NCBI GenBank assembly: GCA_024742755.1
Contig: JANSXW010000003.1
Span: 1 to 64,000, forward strand
Direction of reading: 5' to 3'
Length of the DNA: 64,000 nucleotides
Source: a bacterium
GTDB taxonomy: Bacteria; Bacteroidota; Bacteroidia; Chitinophagales; Saprospiraceae
The notes below the pieces were generated by a model that had not been told where the DNA came from, did no database searches, and saw nothing but the letters and a program-made list of their open reading frames with translations. A program made the translations under genes and the position numbers. This document shows, one piece after another, positions 8,158 to 16,992 of this stretch; position 1 is the first letter of the stretch, and the number at the start of each line of letters is the position of its first letter.

Positions 8158-9780
8158 ATGAAAAAAACAACGCTGATCCTACTAAGCCTTTTTTGCTTCG
8201 GGGCTTACTCAACACTATGGGCTCAAGACAATACTTCTGATTTTTACGATACCGGTACGATTCAGGAAATCAAAATCAGATTTGAGCAGGACAACTGGCG
8301 CTATGTTCTGGACTCCCTGCGCTTTAACGGGGACGGGCTGCTCTTCGGCACGGTGGAAATCAACGGCCAGAAGTTTGATGATATTGGGGTGCGTTACCGC
8401 GAAAGCCGCTCCTTCCAGCCGGGCAATAAGCGCAACAGCCTGTATTTGAAGCTCAACTACATCGACAAGGAGCAAAACTACCAGGGGCGCGGCACGGTCA
8501 AACTCTCCAGTGCCCTGCGCGATCCGAGCATGGTGCGGGAGGTGTTTGGGTACGAAATTGCCCGCCGCTATATGCCTGCCCCGCTTGCCAACTATGCACG
8601 TGTGATGGTCAATGGCGAGTACTATGGCTTGTTTGTGAATGTGGAGCCCATCGACGATGCCTTCCTCAAGCGCAACTACGGCACAGACGAGGGGACGTTC
8701 ATCCGCTGTGCGCCCAACCTCGTGGAAAATGAGCCCAGCGGGTGCAAGGCAGACGTGTTCGGCAGCCTGCAGTTCGACGAAAGCGCCAAGTGCTACCTGC
8801 ACAACTTCCAGCTCCTTTCGGAAAGTGGCTGGGACGACCTCATCGAGCTGACCTACCTGCTCAATAAAAAGCCGGAGGAAGTGCACCGCGTCCTCAATGT
8901 GGACCAGGCGCTTTGGATGCTGGCGTACAACAACGTACTGGCTAACCTCAGCAGCTACACCGGGCGCTATAGCGAAAACTACTACCTCTACCGGGACAGT
9001 CAGGGGAAATTCAACCCCATCGTATTTGACCTCAACCTTTGCTTCGGCAGTTACAAGAATACAGGCGTTGGCTCTGACCTCAAACTCAAGGATTTGCAGG
9101 AAATGGACCCGCTCCTGCATGTCAACAACGCCGAAAAACCGCTGATCAGCCAGCTGCTGAAGGATGAGCACTACAAGAAAATGTACCTGGACCACATCCG
9201 GACCATCGTTAATGAGGTCTTCCGCAAGGATCAGTACCTGGAGCGGGTGAAGGAACTACAGGCCCTTATCCGTGAGGATTTCAAAGCCGATGAGAACCGT
9301 TACTACGCCATGGAGGACTTCGACAACAGCCTGACCGAGACCATCGGTAAGCGGAGCCGTATTCCCGGGCTGCAGCAGCTCATGACGCCACGTACCGACT
9401 TCCTGAAGCAAGACGTTGTGCTGGCGGTTATCCCTCCGAGCATCGGTGATGTGACGGTAAGTTCACGGGAGCAATTTTCCGCCGAGCGGGTCACAGAGTT
9501 TAAGATTCAGGCTAAAGTCGAGAAGTTCCCCACTGAAGTAGCCTTGTTTTACCGGCACGACAGCACGAAGCCTTTCAAGCGGGTAGACATGGCCGATGAC
9601 GGGCGGCATAACGATGGGGAAGCAGAAGATGGCGTCTTTGGCGCAATTGTCAAGCCGGATGGCGGCGCAACCCAAATTGAGTACTACATCTATGCTGAAA
9701 ATGCCCGCGCTGCCAGTTTCAGCCCGTCGCGCTACATGTTTGAGCAACACACCGCTACCCTGGAAGAACTGAATAACTAG
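8158..9780 (+). CDS. CotH kinase-family secreted protein (copy 1)
   Basis: 540 residues with a signal peptide (1-22, ending LWAQ). The CotH fold covers about 40-420, with diagnostic stretches GVRYRESRSF, VMVNGEYYGLFVNVEPIDD and FNPIVFDLNLCFGSY; the last matches the position of the metal-binding Asp segment of CotH kinases. A C-terminal beta domain (about 425-530, with FYRHDSTKPFKRVDMADDG) follows. CotH-family proteins are atypical protein kinases in spore coats, but secreted bacteroidotal members are of unknown role, possibly surface or cell-wall associated. A diverged paralogue lies 120 nt downstream. Confidence 0.85.
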   Translation: MKKTTLILLSLFCFGAYSTLWAQDNTSDFYDTGTIQEIKIRFEQDNWRYVLDSLRFNGDGLLFGTVEINGQKFDDIGVRYRESRSFQPGNKRNSLYLKLNYIDKEQNYQGRGTVKLSSALRDPSMVREVFGYEIARRYMPAPLANYARVMVNGEYYGLFVNVEPIDDAFLKRNYGTDEGTFIRCAPNLVENEPSGCKADVFGSLQFDESAKCYLHNFQLLSESGWDDLIELTYLLNKKPEEVHRVLNVDQALWMLAYNNVLANLSSYTGRYSENYYLYRDSQGKFNPIVFDLNLCFGSYKNTGVGSDLKLKDLQEMDPLLHVNNAEKPLISQLLKDEHYKKMYLDHIRTIVNEVFRKDQYLERVKELQALIREDFKADENRYYAMEDFDNSLTETIGKRSRIPGLQQLMTPRTDFLKQDVVLAVIPPSIGDVTVSSREQFSAERVTEFKIQAKVEKFPTEVALFYRHDSTKPFKRVDMADDGRHNDGEAEDGVFGAIVKPDGGATQIEYYIYAENARAASFSPSRYMFEQHTATLEELNN

Positions 9781-9834
9781 GAAAGCAAATAATTTGGCGC
9801 ATGCCTGTAGGTTTTGCCGCCAGAATTCCAGAAT

Positions 9835-9875
9835 TTGCGAAGCAAGCAGCTATTGTTTGCTTCGCAATTTTCTTT
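9835..9875 (+). terminator. Intrinsic terminator between the two CotH genes
   Basis: Perfect 11-bp arms TTGCGAAGCAA (9835-9845) and TTGCTTCGCAA (9857-9867) around an 11-nt loop, followed by TTTTCTTTT. It lies 54 nt after copy 1 and 26 nt before copy 2, so the paralogues are probably separate transcripts or only partly coupled. Confidence 0.85.
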
Positions 9876-9900
9876 TGATAGGGTTCAATTGACCAAATCT

Positions 9901-11535
9901 ATGCAACGACTTTTCTTATTCTTTTTGTTTGCTTCGGCATGCACCCTCCCGCTTTTCGGGCAGGATACTGAAATTGATATTTACAACCCCGACTCCATCC
10001 GGGAAGTCCGTATTTACTTTGAGGAAGAAAACTGGGACGATATCCTGGACTCCCTAAAGCAGGCCGGGCTGGACCAACGGCTGATCGCCACCGTGAAGTT
10101 CGCCGGAGAAACCTACGAAGGAGCGGGCGTCCGTTACAAGGGCAACAGCTCCTACTTCAATGTCCGGAAAAACGATTACGCCAAACTGCCGTTCAACATC
10201 GATGTGAATGAGACGGACAAAGACCATAAGTTGCCCGGCGGCTACGATAAGCTCAAGCTGAGCAACGTATTTAGGGACCCCTCCTTTCTCCGGGAAGCCC
10301 TTTCCTATAAAATCGCCAACCGCTACATGGTCTCTCCGAGGGCCAATTTCGTCCGTGTTTTCATAAACGATGAGTACTTCGGGCTTTACAACAATACCGA
10401 ATCCGTTGACGAAGAGTTGATCCAACGCTACTTTGGGGAGGATTACGAAGATGAAACCGGAGTGCTGTTCAAATGCGACCCGGTTTGGAGTTATGAAGCG
10501 CCCGAGGGTTGCAAAGAGGGGGAGAAGTCTTCCCTGGAGTACCTCGGCCCCGATCCGGATTGCTACAAAGGCAACTACGAGATGAAGTCGGATTCGGGCT
10601 GGATGCAGCTGGTGGCCCTGACGGACATTCTGAACAACCACCCTGAAAAAATCGACTCTGTACTCGCGGTGGATGAAGCACTCTGGATGCTGGCATTCAA
10701 CATCACCCTGGTCAACCTGGATAGCTACACCGGCCGCTTTTGCCACAATTACTACCTGTATCAGGACAAGGACGGCGTTTTTCACCCCATCATCTGGGAC
10801 CTCAACCTGTCCTTTGGCGGCTTCCGCTACGACGGGCTGGGCAAGCCGCTGGCCCTGGAGGATATGCAGACGCTGAGCCCCTTCATTCACTACAAGCAAA
10901 AGAACAAGAAACGCCCCCTGATTACGGAGTTGCTAAGTAATGATCTGTACCGCAAGATGTATGCCGCTCACATCCGGACTATTGTCCAGGACTTTTTCGC
11001 AGACAGCACTTACCTGTACGAAGGCATGCGGATGCAGGAACGGATACGCCCCTTTGTGGAGGCAGATTCGAACAAGCTTTACAATGCCAAGGCTTTCGAG
11101 AAAAACCTCTACGAATCAGCCCGGGCTAACAAAGTCAATATTGTAGGGATCACGGAGCTTATGGAGCCCCGGAGGGAATATTTGCAAAACCATCCACTGG
11201 TAGGCCATGAGCCTCCCAAAATTGATACGATCGAATATATCGACGTAGGGGAGGAAGCCATTTTTGCCACCCGGCTGGAGGGCGCAACACGGGCCTGGCT
11301 GTTTTACAGAAACGGTACCCGGGGCAACTTCAGGGCGGTTGAAATGTTGGACGATGGAGCGAGCGGGGATGAAATGGCAGAGGATCAGGTTTTCGGGGTG
11401 ATTATCCCGCACAAGGACAAGGAGCAACCCATTCAGTACTTTGTGGTTGCCGAAAATGACCGGACAGCTGCCCTTTCGCCTGAGCGTGCTTCATTCGAAT
11501 ACCATACAACGGCCACCACAGATGCCACTGATTAA
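9901..11535 (+). CDS. CotH kinase-family secreted protein (copy 2)
   Basis: 544 residues from the ATG at 9901, chosen because it opens a clear signal peptide (MQRLFLFFLFASACTLPLFG); upstream in-frame sequence would overlap the terminator. Domain order matches copy 1: GVRYKGNSSYF, FVRVFINDEYFGLYNNTES, FHPIIWDLNLSFGGF, then a C-terminal beta domain (FYRNGTRGNFRAVEMLDDG). The two are diverged tandem duplicates. It overlaps the next gene (YheT) by 14 nt, so translation of the two is probably coupled. Role unknown, extracellular or periplasmic. Confidence 0.85.
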   Translation: MQRLFLFFLFASACTLPLFGQDTEIDIYNPDSIREVRIYFEEENWDDILDSLKQAGLDQRLIATVKFAGETYEGAGVRYKGNSSYFNVRKNDYAKLPFNIDVNETDKDHKLPGGYDKLKLSNVFRDPSFLREALSYKIANRYMVSPRANFVRVFINDEYFGLYNNTESVDEELIQRYFGEDYEDETGVLFKCDPVWSYEAPEGCKEGEKSSLEYLGPDPDCYKGNYEMKSDSGWMQLVALTDILNNHPEKIDSVLAVDEALWMLAFNITLVNLDSYTGRFCHNYYLYQDKDGVFHPIIWDLNLSFGGFRYDGLGKPLALEDMQTLSPFIHYKQKNKKRPLITELLSNDLYRKMYAAHIRTIVQDFFADSTYLYEGMRMQERIRPFVEADSNKLYNAKAFEKNLYESARANKVNIVGITELMEPRREYLQNHPLVGHEPPKIDTIEYIDVGEEAIFATRLEGATRAWLFYRNGTRGNFRAVEMLDDGASGDEMAEDQVFGVIIPHKDKEQPIQYFVVAENDRTAALSPERASFEYHTTATTDATD

Positions 11536-12490
11536 AGAATCGACCTATAAGCGAGCCCCCCGTTATCAGTTTAACGGGCACCTCCAAACGGTACTCCCTG
11601 CCATTTTGCGCAAGGTACAGACCACCTATGAGCGGGAGCGCCTGACCCTGTCTGATGGCGACTTCGTAGACCTGGACTGGGTAGACAACCGCAGCCGCAG
11701 TTTGGTGCTCCTGTCCCACGGGCTGGAAGGCAACAGCGAACGCCATTACATGATGGGCATGGCCAATCGCTTTTCGGAGGCAGGCTGGGATGTGCTTGCC
11801 TGGAACTGCCGCTCCTGTTCCGGGGAAATGAACCGGCGCTTCCGGCTTTATAACCACGGCGAGATCGGCGACATAGGCGAAGTGATAACCCACGCCCTGC
11901 AAACCAAGGATTACGAAAAGGTGCTACTCATCGGCTTCAGCATGGGCGGCAGCATCTTGATGAAGTACCTGGGAGTGCACGGAAACGAAGCACCGGACGC
12001 TATCATTGGAGGGATTGCTTTTTCTTCCCCCTGCGATCTGAAAGCCAGCGTAGATGCCTTGGAATTGCCGGGCAATGGTTTTTACAAACGCCGCTTCTTC
12101 AGGAGCCTGAGTAAAAAAGTGGCCAATAAGGCAGCAGATTTCCCCGGGCGGCTGGATTTGTCCAAACTGGAGGAAATTGGGCATTGGCGGGAATTTGACG
12201 AACACTATTCCGCACCCCTCGGAGGCTACAAGGACGCGGCAGATTTCTACCGGCAGGCTTCCGCCAAAAACTTCATGGGCGGTACCGACCGGCCCATACT
12301 CCTGGTGAATGCCGATAATGACCCGATTTTACCCCCTGCCTGCTCGCCTGTGGCGCTTTGCAAAGACCACCCCAAACTCTTCCTGGAGCGCCCCAGAAGC
12401 GGTGGCCACGTTGGGTTCACGCTGCCCCGGAAACCTTTTGCCTGGTCAGAGTACCGGGCGATACAGTTCGTGGAAGATCACTTAAACTGA
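11522..12490 (+). CDS. YheT-family alpha/beta hydrolase
   Basis: 322 residues from the ATG at 11522, inside the end of the upstream CotH gene. Longer frames starting at 11441 lie fully within CotH and were rejected. YheT features: YQFNGHLQTVLP near the N-terminus, the oxyanion segment LSHGLEGNSERHYMMG, nucleophile elbow GFSMGGS, acid in NADNDPILPP, and catalytic His in GGHVGF. Proteins of this family are cytoplasmic esterase-like hydrolases whose physiological substrate is unsettled. No signal peptide is present, unlike the genes before it. Confidence 0.88.
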   Translation: MPLIKESTYKRAPRYQFNGHLQTVLPAILRKVQTTYERERLTLSDGDFVDLDWVDNRSRSLVLLSHGLEGNSERHYMMGMANRFSEAGWDVLAWNCRSCSGEMNRRFRLYNHGEIGDIGEVITHALQTKDYEKVLLIGFSMGGSILMKYLGVHGNEAPDAIIGGIAFSSPCDLKASVDALELPGNGFYKRRFFRSLSKKVANKAADFPGRLDLSKLEEIGHWREFDEHYSAPLGGYKDAADFYRQASAKNFMGGTDRPILLVNADNDPILPPACSPVALCKDHPKLFLERPRSGGHVGFTLPRKPFAWSEYRAIQFVEDHLN

Positions 12491-12562
12491 CCCGGCGCTA
12501 AATTTCGGGTGTTTCTTTCAGGTCAATGGCCGGGAGTTCTATATCTTGCGCAAAAAATTGGG

Positions 12563-13720
12563 ATGAACACCCTCGAAAATATAGCTTCTGCATTCCGCGA
12601 TAAATTCTCTTCGCAGCCTCTGCTGGTGCAGGGCTGCGGCCGCATCAATATCATTGGTGAGCATACCGACTACAACGATGGCTTCGTGCTGCCTGCCTCC
12701 ATCAACAAATATATTTACTTCGCCATAGCTGAGAACGGTTCCAATGAATGCCATTTTCATGCCCTCGACATCAACGATTCCTATCAGTTTTCGCTGGACG
12801 ACATCAAAAAATCCGACAAAGGCTGGGCGAATTATCTAATGGGGATTTTGGACCAGCTTCAGAAGGAAGACATCTTGCTGGAAGGCGTGGACGTTGTCTT
12901 TGGCGGCAACCTGCCTATTGGCTCCGGTATGAGCTCCTCCGCCGCACTGGAAGCGGGCTTTGCCCTGGGCATCTGTAGCCTGTTCAATCTTCAGAAAAGC
13001 CGTCAGGAACTGGCACAGCTGGCCCACCGGTCCTCGAACAACTTTCTTGGTATCCCTTCGGGCATTATGGATCAGTTTGCCAGCTTGCTTGGGCAGCGTG
13101 GGCAGGCCATTAAGCTGGATTGCCGCTCCCTGCAGTACGAGTATGTACAACTGGACCTGAAGGATTACGAACTGCTGCTCATCAATACGGGGGTGTCGCA
13201 TGCCCTGGCCAATTCTGCCTACAAAGACCGGGTACGTGAGTGCCGCGAAGGTGCAGAAGCCGTGGCCCAAAAGTTTGAAGGTATCCGATCCCTGCGCGAT
13301 GTGTCTTTGGAACAGCTGGAGGCCTGCCGGGAAGATATGACCGCCGTTGTTTATCAGCGGTGCCGCTACGTCATCGAGGAAAATGAACGCCTGCATCAGG
13401 CATTGCACCTGCTGACGAACGGCAAAATGGAAGCCCTCGGCGAGCTGTTGCTGCGCACCCACGAAGGGTTGAGCAAAGCATACGAGGTCAGTTGCCGCGA
13501 ACTGGACTTTCTGGTGGAACTCGCCAAAGACCATGAAGGGGTTGCCGGTGCCCGCATGATGGGTGGCGGCTTTGGTGGCTGTACCCTAAACCTGGTAAAA
13601 AAATCAGCCAAAGCGGATTTCCTGAAGTATGCCAAAAAGGAATACTACCGGGCCTTTTCCGTGCAGGCGGAGCACTACGAGCTTGAAATTGTAGACGGCA
13701 CCGATATCGTCAGAGGGTAA
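12563..13720 (+). CDS. galK: Galactokinase
   Basis: 385 residues from the ATG at 12563; the in-frame non-ATG start at 12509 adds an unrelated N-terminus. Phosphorylates galactose at C1 with ATP, the first committed step of the Leloir pathway. Signatures: galactokinase motif GRINIIGEHTDYNDG (residues 26-40), GHMP phosphate loop LPIGSGMSSSAALE, catalytic-Asp segment SGIMDQFASLLG and the GHMP C-terminal motif GGGFGGCTL. No galT or galE is adjacent; instead a PLP decarboxylase begins 6 nt after the stop. Phosphoglucomutase, which would act later in galactose use, lies about 11 kb away. Confidence 0.95.
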   Translation: MNTLENIASAFRDKFSSQPLLVQGCGRINIIGEHTDYNDGFVLPASINKYIYFAIAENGSNECHFHALDINDSYQFSLDDIKKSDKGWANYLMGILDQLQKEDILLEGVDVVFGGNLPIGSGMSSSAALEAGFALGICSLFNLQKSRQELAQLAHRSSNNFLGIPSGIMDQFASLLGQRGQAIKLDCRSLQYEYVQLDLKDYELLLINTGVSHALANSAYKDRVRECREGAEAVAQKFEGIRSLRDVSLEQLEACREDMTAVVYQRCRYVIEENERLHQALHLLTNGKMEALGELLLRTHEGLSKAYEVSCRELDFLVELAKDHEGVAGARMMGGGFGGCTLNLVKKSAKADFLKYAKKEYYRAFSVQAEHYELEIVDGTDIVRG

Positions 13721-13725
13721 ATGCG

Positions 13726-15162
13726 ATGAGTTCAGCAACAGACATTTTACAGTTGGCCTACGACCCGGAGAGATTCCGGGCGGCCGGGCATGAGCTGATT
13801 GACCTGCTCGCCGATCATTTGAAATCCGTTCAGGGGCGGGAAAAGCCAACCATTGCTTATTTGCCGCCGGAAGAGCAGGCCGCTTACTGGCAGGGGGACC
13901 TTGTCAACGGAGCGGGCAGCCCCATCCATTTTTTTCAGGAAATCTTATCGCGCAGTGTGCAGGTACAGCACCCCCGGTACATGGGGCATCAGGTTTGTCC
14001 GCCGGCCCCGCTTGCTGCCCTGAGCAGTTTATTGGACGGCCTGCTCAACAATGGGATGGCCGTCTACGAAATGGGGATGTCTGCCACCGCTGTGGAGCAG
14101 CAGGTGATAGCCGCCGTGTCCGAAAAAATGGGCTTTGGCCCGAATGCCGGTGGCGTGCTGACTTCGGGGGGGACCCTGGCGAACCTGACCGCCCTGCTTG
14201 CTGCCAGAGCGGTGAAAAGCAAAAAGGCGGTTTGGACGGAGGGCGGGCATCAGGCTCGCCTCGCCCTTATGGTATCGGAAGAAGCGCATTATTGCGTAGA
14301 CCGGGCCGTCCGGATTATGGGCTGGGGCGAAGCCGGCATCATCAAAATCCCTGTGGACGGTCACTACCGGATGCGGCACGAGTGCCTGCCGGAGTATCTG
14401 GCGCAGGCCAAAGAAGCGGGGCTGGAGGTTATCGCCGTTGTGGGCAGCGCCTGCTCCACTTCCACGGGTTCTTTCGATAACCTGAATGCCCTGGCTGACT
14501 TCTGCGAGGCGGAAGGGCTGTGGCTGCATGTTGATGGGGCACACGGTGCGGCACTGTCGCTTTCGCCCCGGCACAAGCCTGTGGTTGCGGGCCTGGAGCG
14601 CGCCGATTCCGTGGCCATGGACTTTCACAAAATGCTGCTCACGCCTGTGCTTGCCACCGCTTTGATTTTCAAGAACGGATCGGACAGTTACCAGACGTTC
14701 AGTCAGCGGGCGCAGTACCTTTGGTCCGGGCAAACCGAACAGGAATGGTACAATCTGGCCAAGCGTACTTTTGAGTGCACCAAGCTGATGATGGGGATGA
14801 AGGTATACGCCCTGCTGCGTACCTACGGGTTTAAATTGTGGGAGGCTTATCTGGACAAAGTCATGCAAAACGGCGCGCTGTTTGCAGACCTGATCCGTGC
14901 GCATCCTGACTTTGAGCTGGCAGTGGACCCGGCTTGCAATATTGTTTGTTTCCGTTACGTGAAGCCGGGTGCCGGCCTTGATAGCCTGAATGCCCGCATC
15001 CGGCAGTTCCTGCTGGAAGATGGCCGCTTTTACATTGTGCAGACTCAGCTCAAAACCGGGCTTTTCCTAAGAGTTACCCTTACCAATCCACACACGGGCC
15101 GGGAAGATATAGAAGCCTTGCTGACGCTGATTGCCAGCAAGGCTCCGGAGTTGGGGGGGTAA
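13726..15162 (+). CDS. PLP-dependent group II amino-acid decarboxylase
   Basis: 478 residues. Fold-type I decarboxylase of the aromatic-amino-acid/glutamate/diaminobutyrate group: substrate-loop segment HPRYMGHQVCPPAP, GGTLANLTALLAAR, cofactor-stacking HVDGAHGAA with Asp270 and His273, and Schiff-base Lys302 in MDFHKMLLTP. The usual sequence around the lysine is NxHKW, so DFHKML marks a distinct subfamily, often annotated as diaminobutyrate- or tyrosine-decarboxylase-like. The substrate cannot be told from sequence. Cytoplasmic; starts 6 nt after galK, so probably one transcript, with no obvious metabolic link. Confidence 0.85.
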   Translation: MSSATDILQLAYDPERFRAAGHELIDLLADHLKSVQGREKPTIAYLPPEEQAAYWQGDLVNGAGSPIHFFQEILSRSVQVQHPRYMGHQVCPPAPLAALSSLLDGLLNNGMAVYEMGMSATAVEQQVIAAVSEKMGFGPNAGGVLTSGGTLANLTALLAARAVKSKKAVWTEGGHQARLALMVSEEAHYCVDRAVRIMGWGEAGIIKIPVDGHYRMRHECLPEYLAQAKEAGLEVIAVVGSACSTSTGSFDNLNALADFCEAEGLWLHVDGAHGAALSLSPRHKPVVAGLERADSVAMDFHKMLLTPVLATALIFKNGSDSYQTFSQRAQYLWSGQTEQEWYNLAKRTFECTKLMMGMKVYALLRTYGFKLWEAYLDKVMQNGALFADLIRAHPDFELAVDPACNIVCFRYVKPGAGLDSLNARIRQFLLEDGRFYIVQTQLKTGLFLRVTLTNPHTGREDIEALLTLIASKAPELGG

Positions 15163-15197
15163 CCCGCATTGGGGTTGTCGTGCTGTGTGATGCCTGT

Positions 15198-16187
15198 CTA
15201 GAAAGGCGGATGAGCAGGCTTGTTGTCCAATACTTCTTCGATGCTGTTCAGGATTTCCTCATTGAGTTGAGGGACAAGCTCCAGGGCATCAATATTCTCT
15301 TCCAGGTGGTGGACCTTTGAGCCCCCGAGTATGACGGTGCTCACATTAGGGTTGGTCAGGCACCAGGCAATAGCGAGTTTCGGCATGGTGGTGCCCAGGT
15401 CACTGGCGATTTTGCTGAGCTTCCGGACTTTTTCGAGGCGCTCCTCAGTCAGGCTGAGGTCCTTAAGCCACTCAAGCCCTTTCATGCCCAGACGTGTGCC
15501 TTCCGGAAATTTGTCCAGGTACTTGCCGGTCAGTACACCGGAAGCCAGCGGTGACCAAATGGTAGTGCCCAGCCCTACGGTTTTGTAAATCTGGCTGAAT
15601 TCAACCTCTACTTTTTCCCGGTGAAACATATTGTACTGCGGCTGCTCCATGGTCGGCCCGATGAGGTTGAGGCGCTGCGCAACCATGTGAGCTTCCATGA
15701 TTTCCTGGGCGGACCACTCAGAGGTGCCCCAGTACAGGATTTTCCCCTGCTGAATGAGGTGGTTCATGGCCCATACGGTTTCCTCAATGGGCGTGTTCTT
15801 GTCCGGGCGGTGGCAAAAGAACAGGTCGAGGTAGTCCACCCGCAGGCGCTTTAGGGCAGCGTGGCAGGCTTCGAAGATGTGCTTGCGGCTGAGCCCGGTC
15901 TGATTGGGCTTTTGGCCACCGTCCCCGAAGAATACCTTGCTGGAGATCACATAGGAACTGCGGTCCCAGTTCTGTTTGGCAAGGATGTTGCCCATGACAA
16001 TTTCAGACTTGCCCTGAGCGTAAGCCTCTGCATTATCGAAGAAGTTGACGCCCCTTTCATAGGCTGCGGCCATGAGCGATTCTGCCACATCATCACTGAT
16101 CTGCTTTCCAAAAGTCAGCCAGGAGCCCAGCGAAAGTGCGCTCACCTGTAGTCCGGACCGGCCGAGCCGGCGGTATTGCATTTCCAT
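15198..16187 (-). CDS. Aldo/keto reductase, Kv-beta-like family
   Basis: 329 residues, NADPH-dependent oxidoreductase with a TIM-barrel fold. Catalytic tetrad visible as Asp51 and Tyr56 (FFDNAEAYAQG), Lys84 (ISSKVFFG) and His126 (LFFCHRPDK). The opening MQYRRLGRSGLQVSALSLGSW and the C-terminal cofactor segment VSTVILGGSKVHHLEENI match the group related to potassium-channel beta subunits and to YghZ/Gpr-type aldehyde reductases. No signal peptide. Convergent with the upstream PLP decarboxylase; upstream on its own strand is an unrelated barrel gene. Confidence 0.92.
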   Translation of the reverse strand: MEMQYRRLGRSGLQVSALSLGSWLTFGKQISDDVAESLMAAAYERGVNFFDNAEAYAQGKSEIVMGNILAKQNWDRSSYVISSKVFFGDGGQKPNQTGLSRKHIFEACHAALKRLRVDYLDLFFCHRPDKNTPIEETVWAMNHLIQQGKILYWGTSEWSAQEIMEAHMVAQRLNLIGPTMEQPQYNMFHREKVEVEFSQIYKTVGLGTTIWSPLASGVLTGKYLDKFPEGTRLGMKGLEWLKDLSLTEERLEKVRKLSKIASDLGTTMPKLAIAWCLTNPNVSTVILGGSKVHHLEENIDALELVPQLNEEILNSIEEVLDNKPAHPPF

Positions 16188-16257
16188 AGATTGTATTTGG
16201 TTGGTTGTTCTTCCAAAGCAACCCGCGCCGGAAAGGGATTGTTTAGGGCAACGCTGC

Positions 16258-16962
16258 CTAAAACTTCACAGCCGTTCTCACCCCCACCGAGTAGAGATTG
16301 CGGTTGTACTGTTCGAGCGGGTCATTGAGCAGCCCGCTGAGCCAAAACTGAAAGGTAGGCTGTATCATTGTGGTGAAACCATTGAAATGGTGCTCCCAGC
16401 CCAGCCCGGAAATAAAACTGTAGCCCAGCCCGGAGAAGTTGTCGCCCTCAGGCTCTTCCGTCACCCGTTCTGAAATGTCATCGGTGTAGTAAGTGATGCG
16501 TTCGCGGTTTGCGATATTGACGGCCATGGAAATCCCCATGGAGAACAGGAAGTCGTTTTTATCATTTAGCGTTTGGTAGAAGAGGAGTTCAGCCGGGATT
16601 TCAATAAAATAGTGGACGTAGTCGATGCGTTGATCATCGGCACCATCCGGGATGTCATCGCGCAGGTCGACTTCCGTACGCCGGGTTTGGTAGCCGCTTT
16701 CCACAAAATAGGCACCGGTCTTGAAAGCAATGCGTTCGCTGCGCCACTGCGCCATCAAGCCCGCAGAATAGGAAAACCGGGAGACTTCGAGGTTCTCCAG
16801 GCGTTGGGTCTCATTGGGGTCAACGTCATTAAGTTGGGCAACGAGCCTGCGGTGGCTGACGTTCGGGAACAGCTCCACACCTACTTTGAGCTCTGATTGT
16901 GCGAAAAGGCTGCCGGCCAGGCAGCAGGCGACCAGAAGCAATCCGATTCTCTGCATAAACAA
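16258..16962 (-). CDS. Outer-membrane beta-barrel protein, unknown role
   Basis: 234 residues with a signal peptide (1-21, ending SLFAQ), then amphipathic beta-strands with aromatic girdles (SAGLMAQWRSERIAFKTGAY, GLGYSFISGLGWEHHF) and the terminal strand NLYSVGVRTAVKF. Fits the PorT-like barrel group of Bacteroidota. It lies 30 nt downstream of the patatin gene on the same strand, so the two may be co-transcribed. No specific function is inferred. Confidence 0.75.
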   Translation of the reverse strand: MFMQRIGLLLVACCLAGSLFAQSELKVGVELFPNVSHRRLVAQLNDVDPNETQRLENLEVSRFSYSAGLMAQWRSERIAFKTGAYFVESGYQTRRTEVDLRDDIPDGADDQRIDYVHYFIEIPAELLFYQTLNDKNDFLFSMGISMAVNIANRERITYYTDDISERVTEEPEGDNFSGLGYSFISGLGWEHHFNGFTTMIQPTFQFWLSGLLNDPLEQYNRNLYSVGVRTAVKF

Positions 16963-16992
16963 CTTTTATGGAAAAACTCAATTCTCCCGGGT

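Noticed and set aside
12490-12517. Terminator between the YheT and galK genes (ACCCG/CGGGT then GTTTCTTT)
   Set aside because: The stem is only 5 bp and the T tract is interrupted, so it is not convincing.
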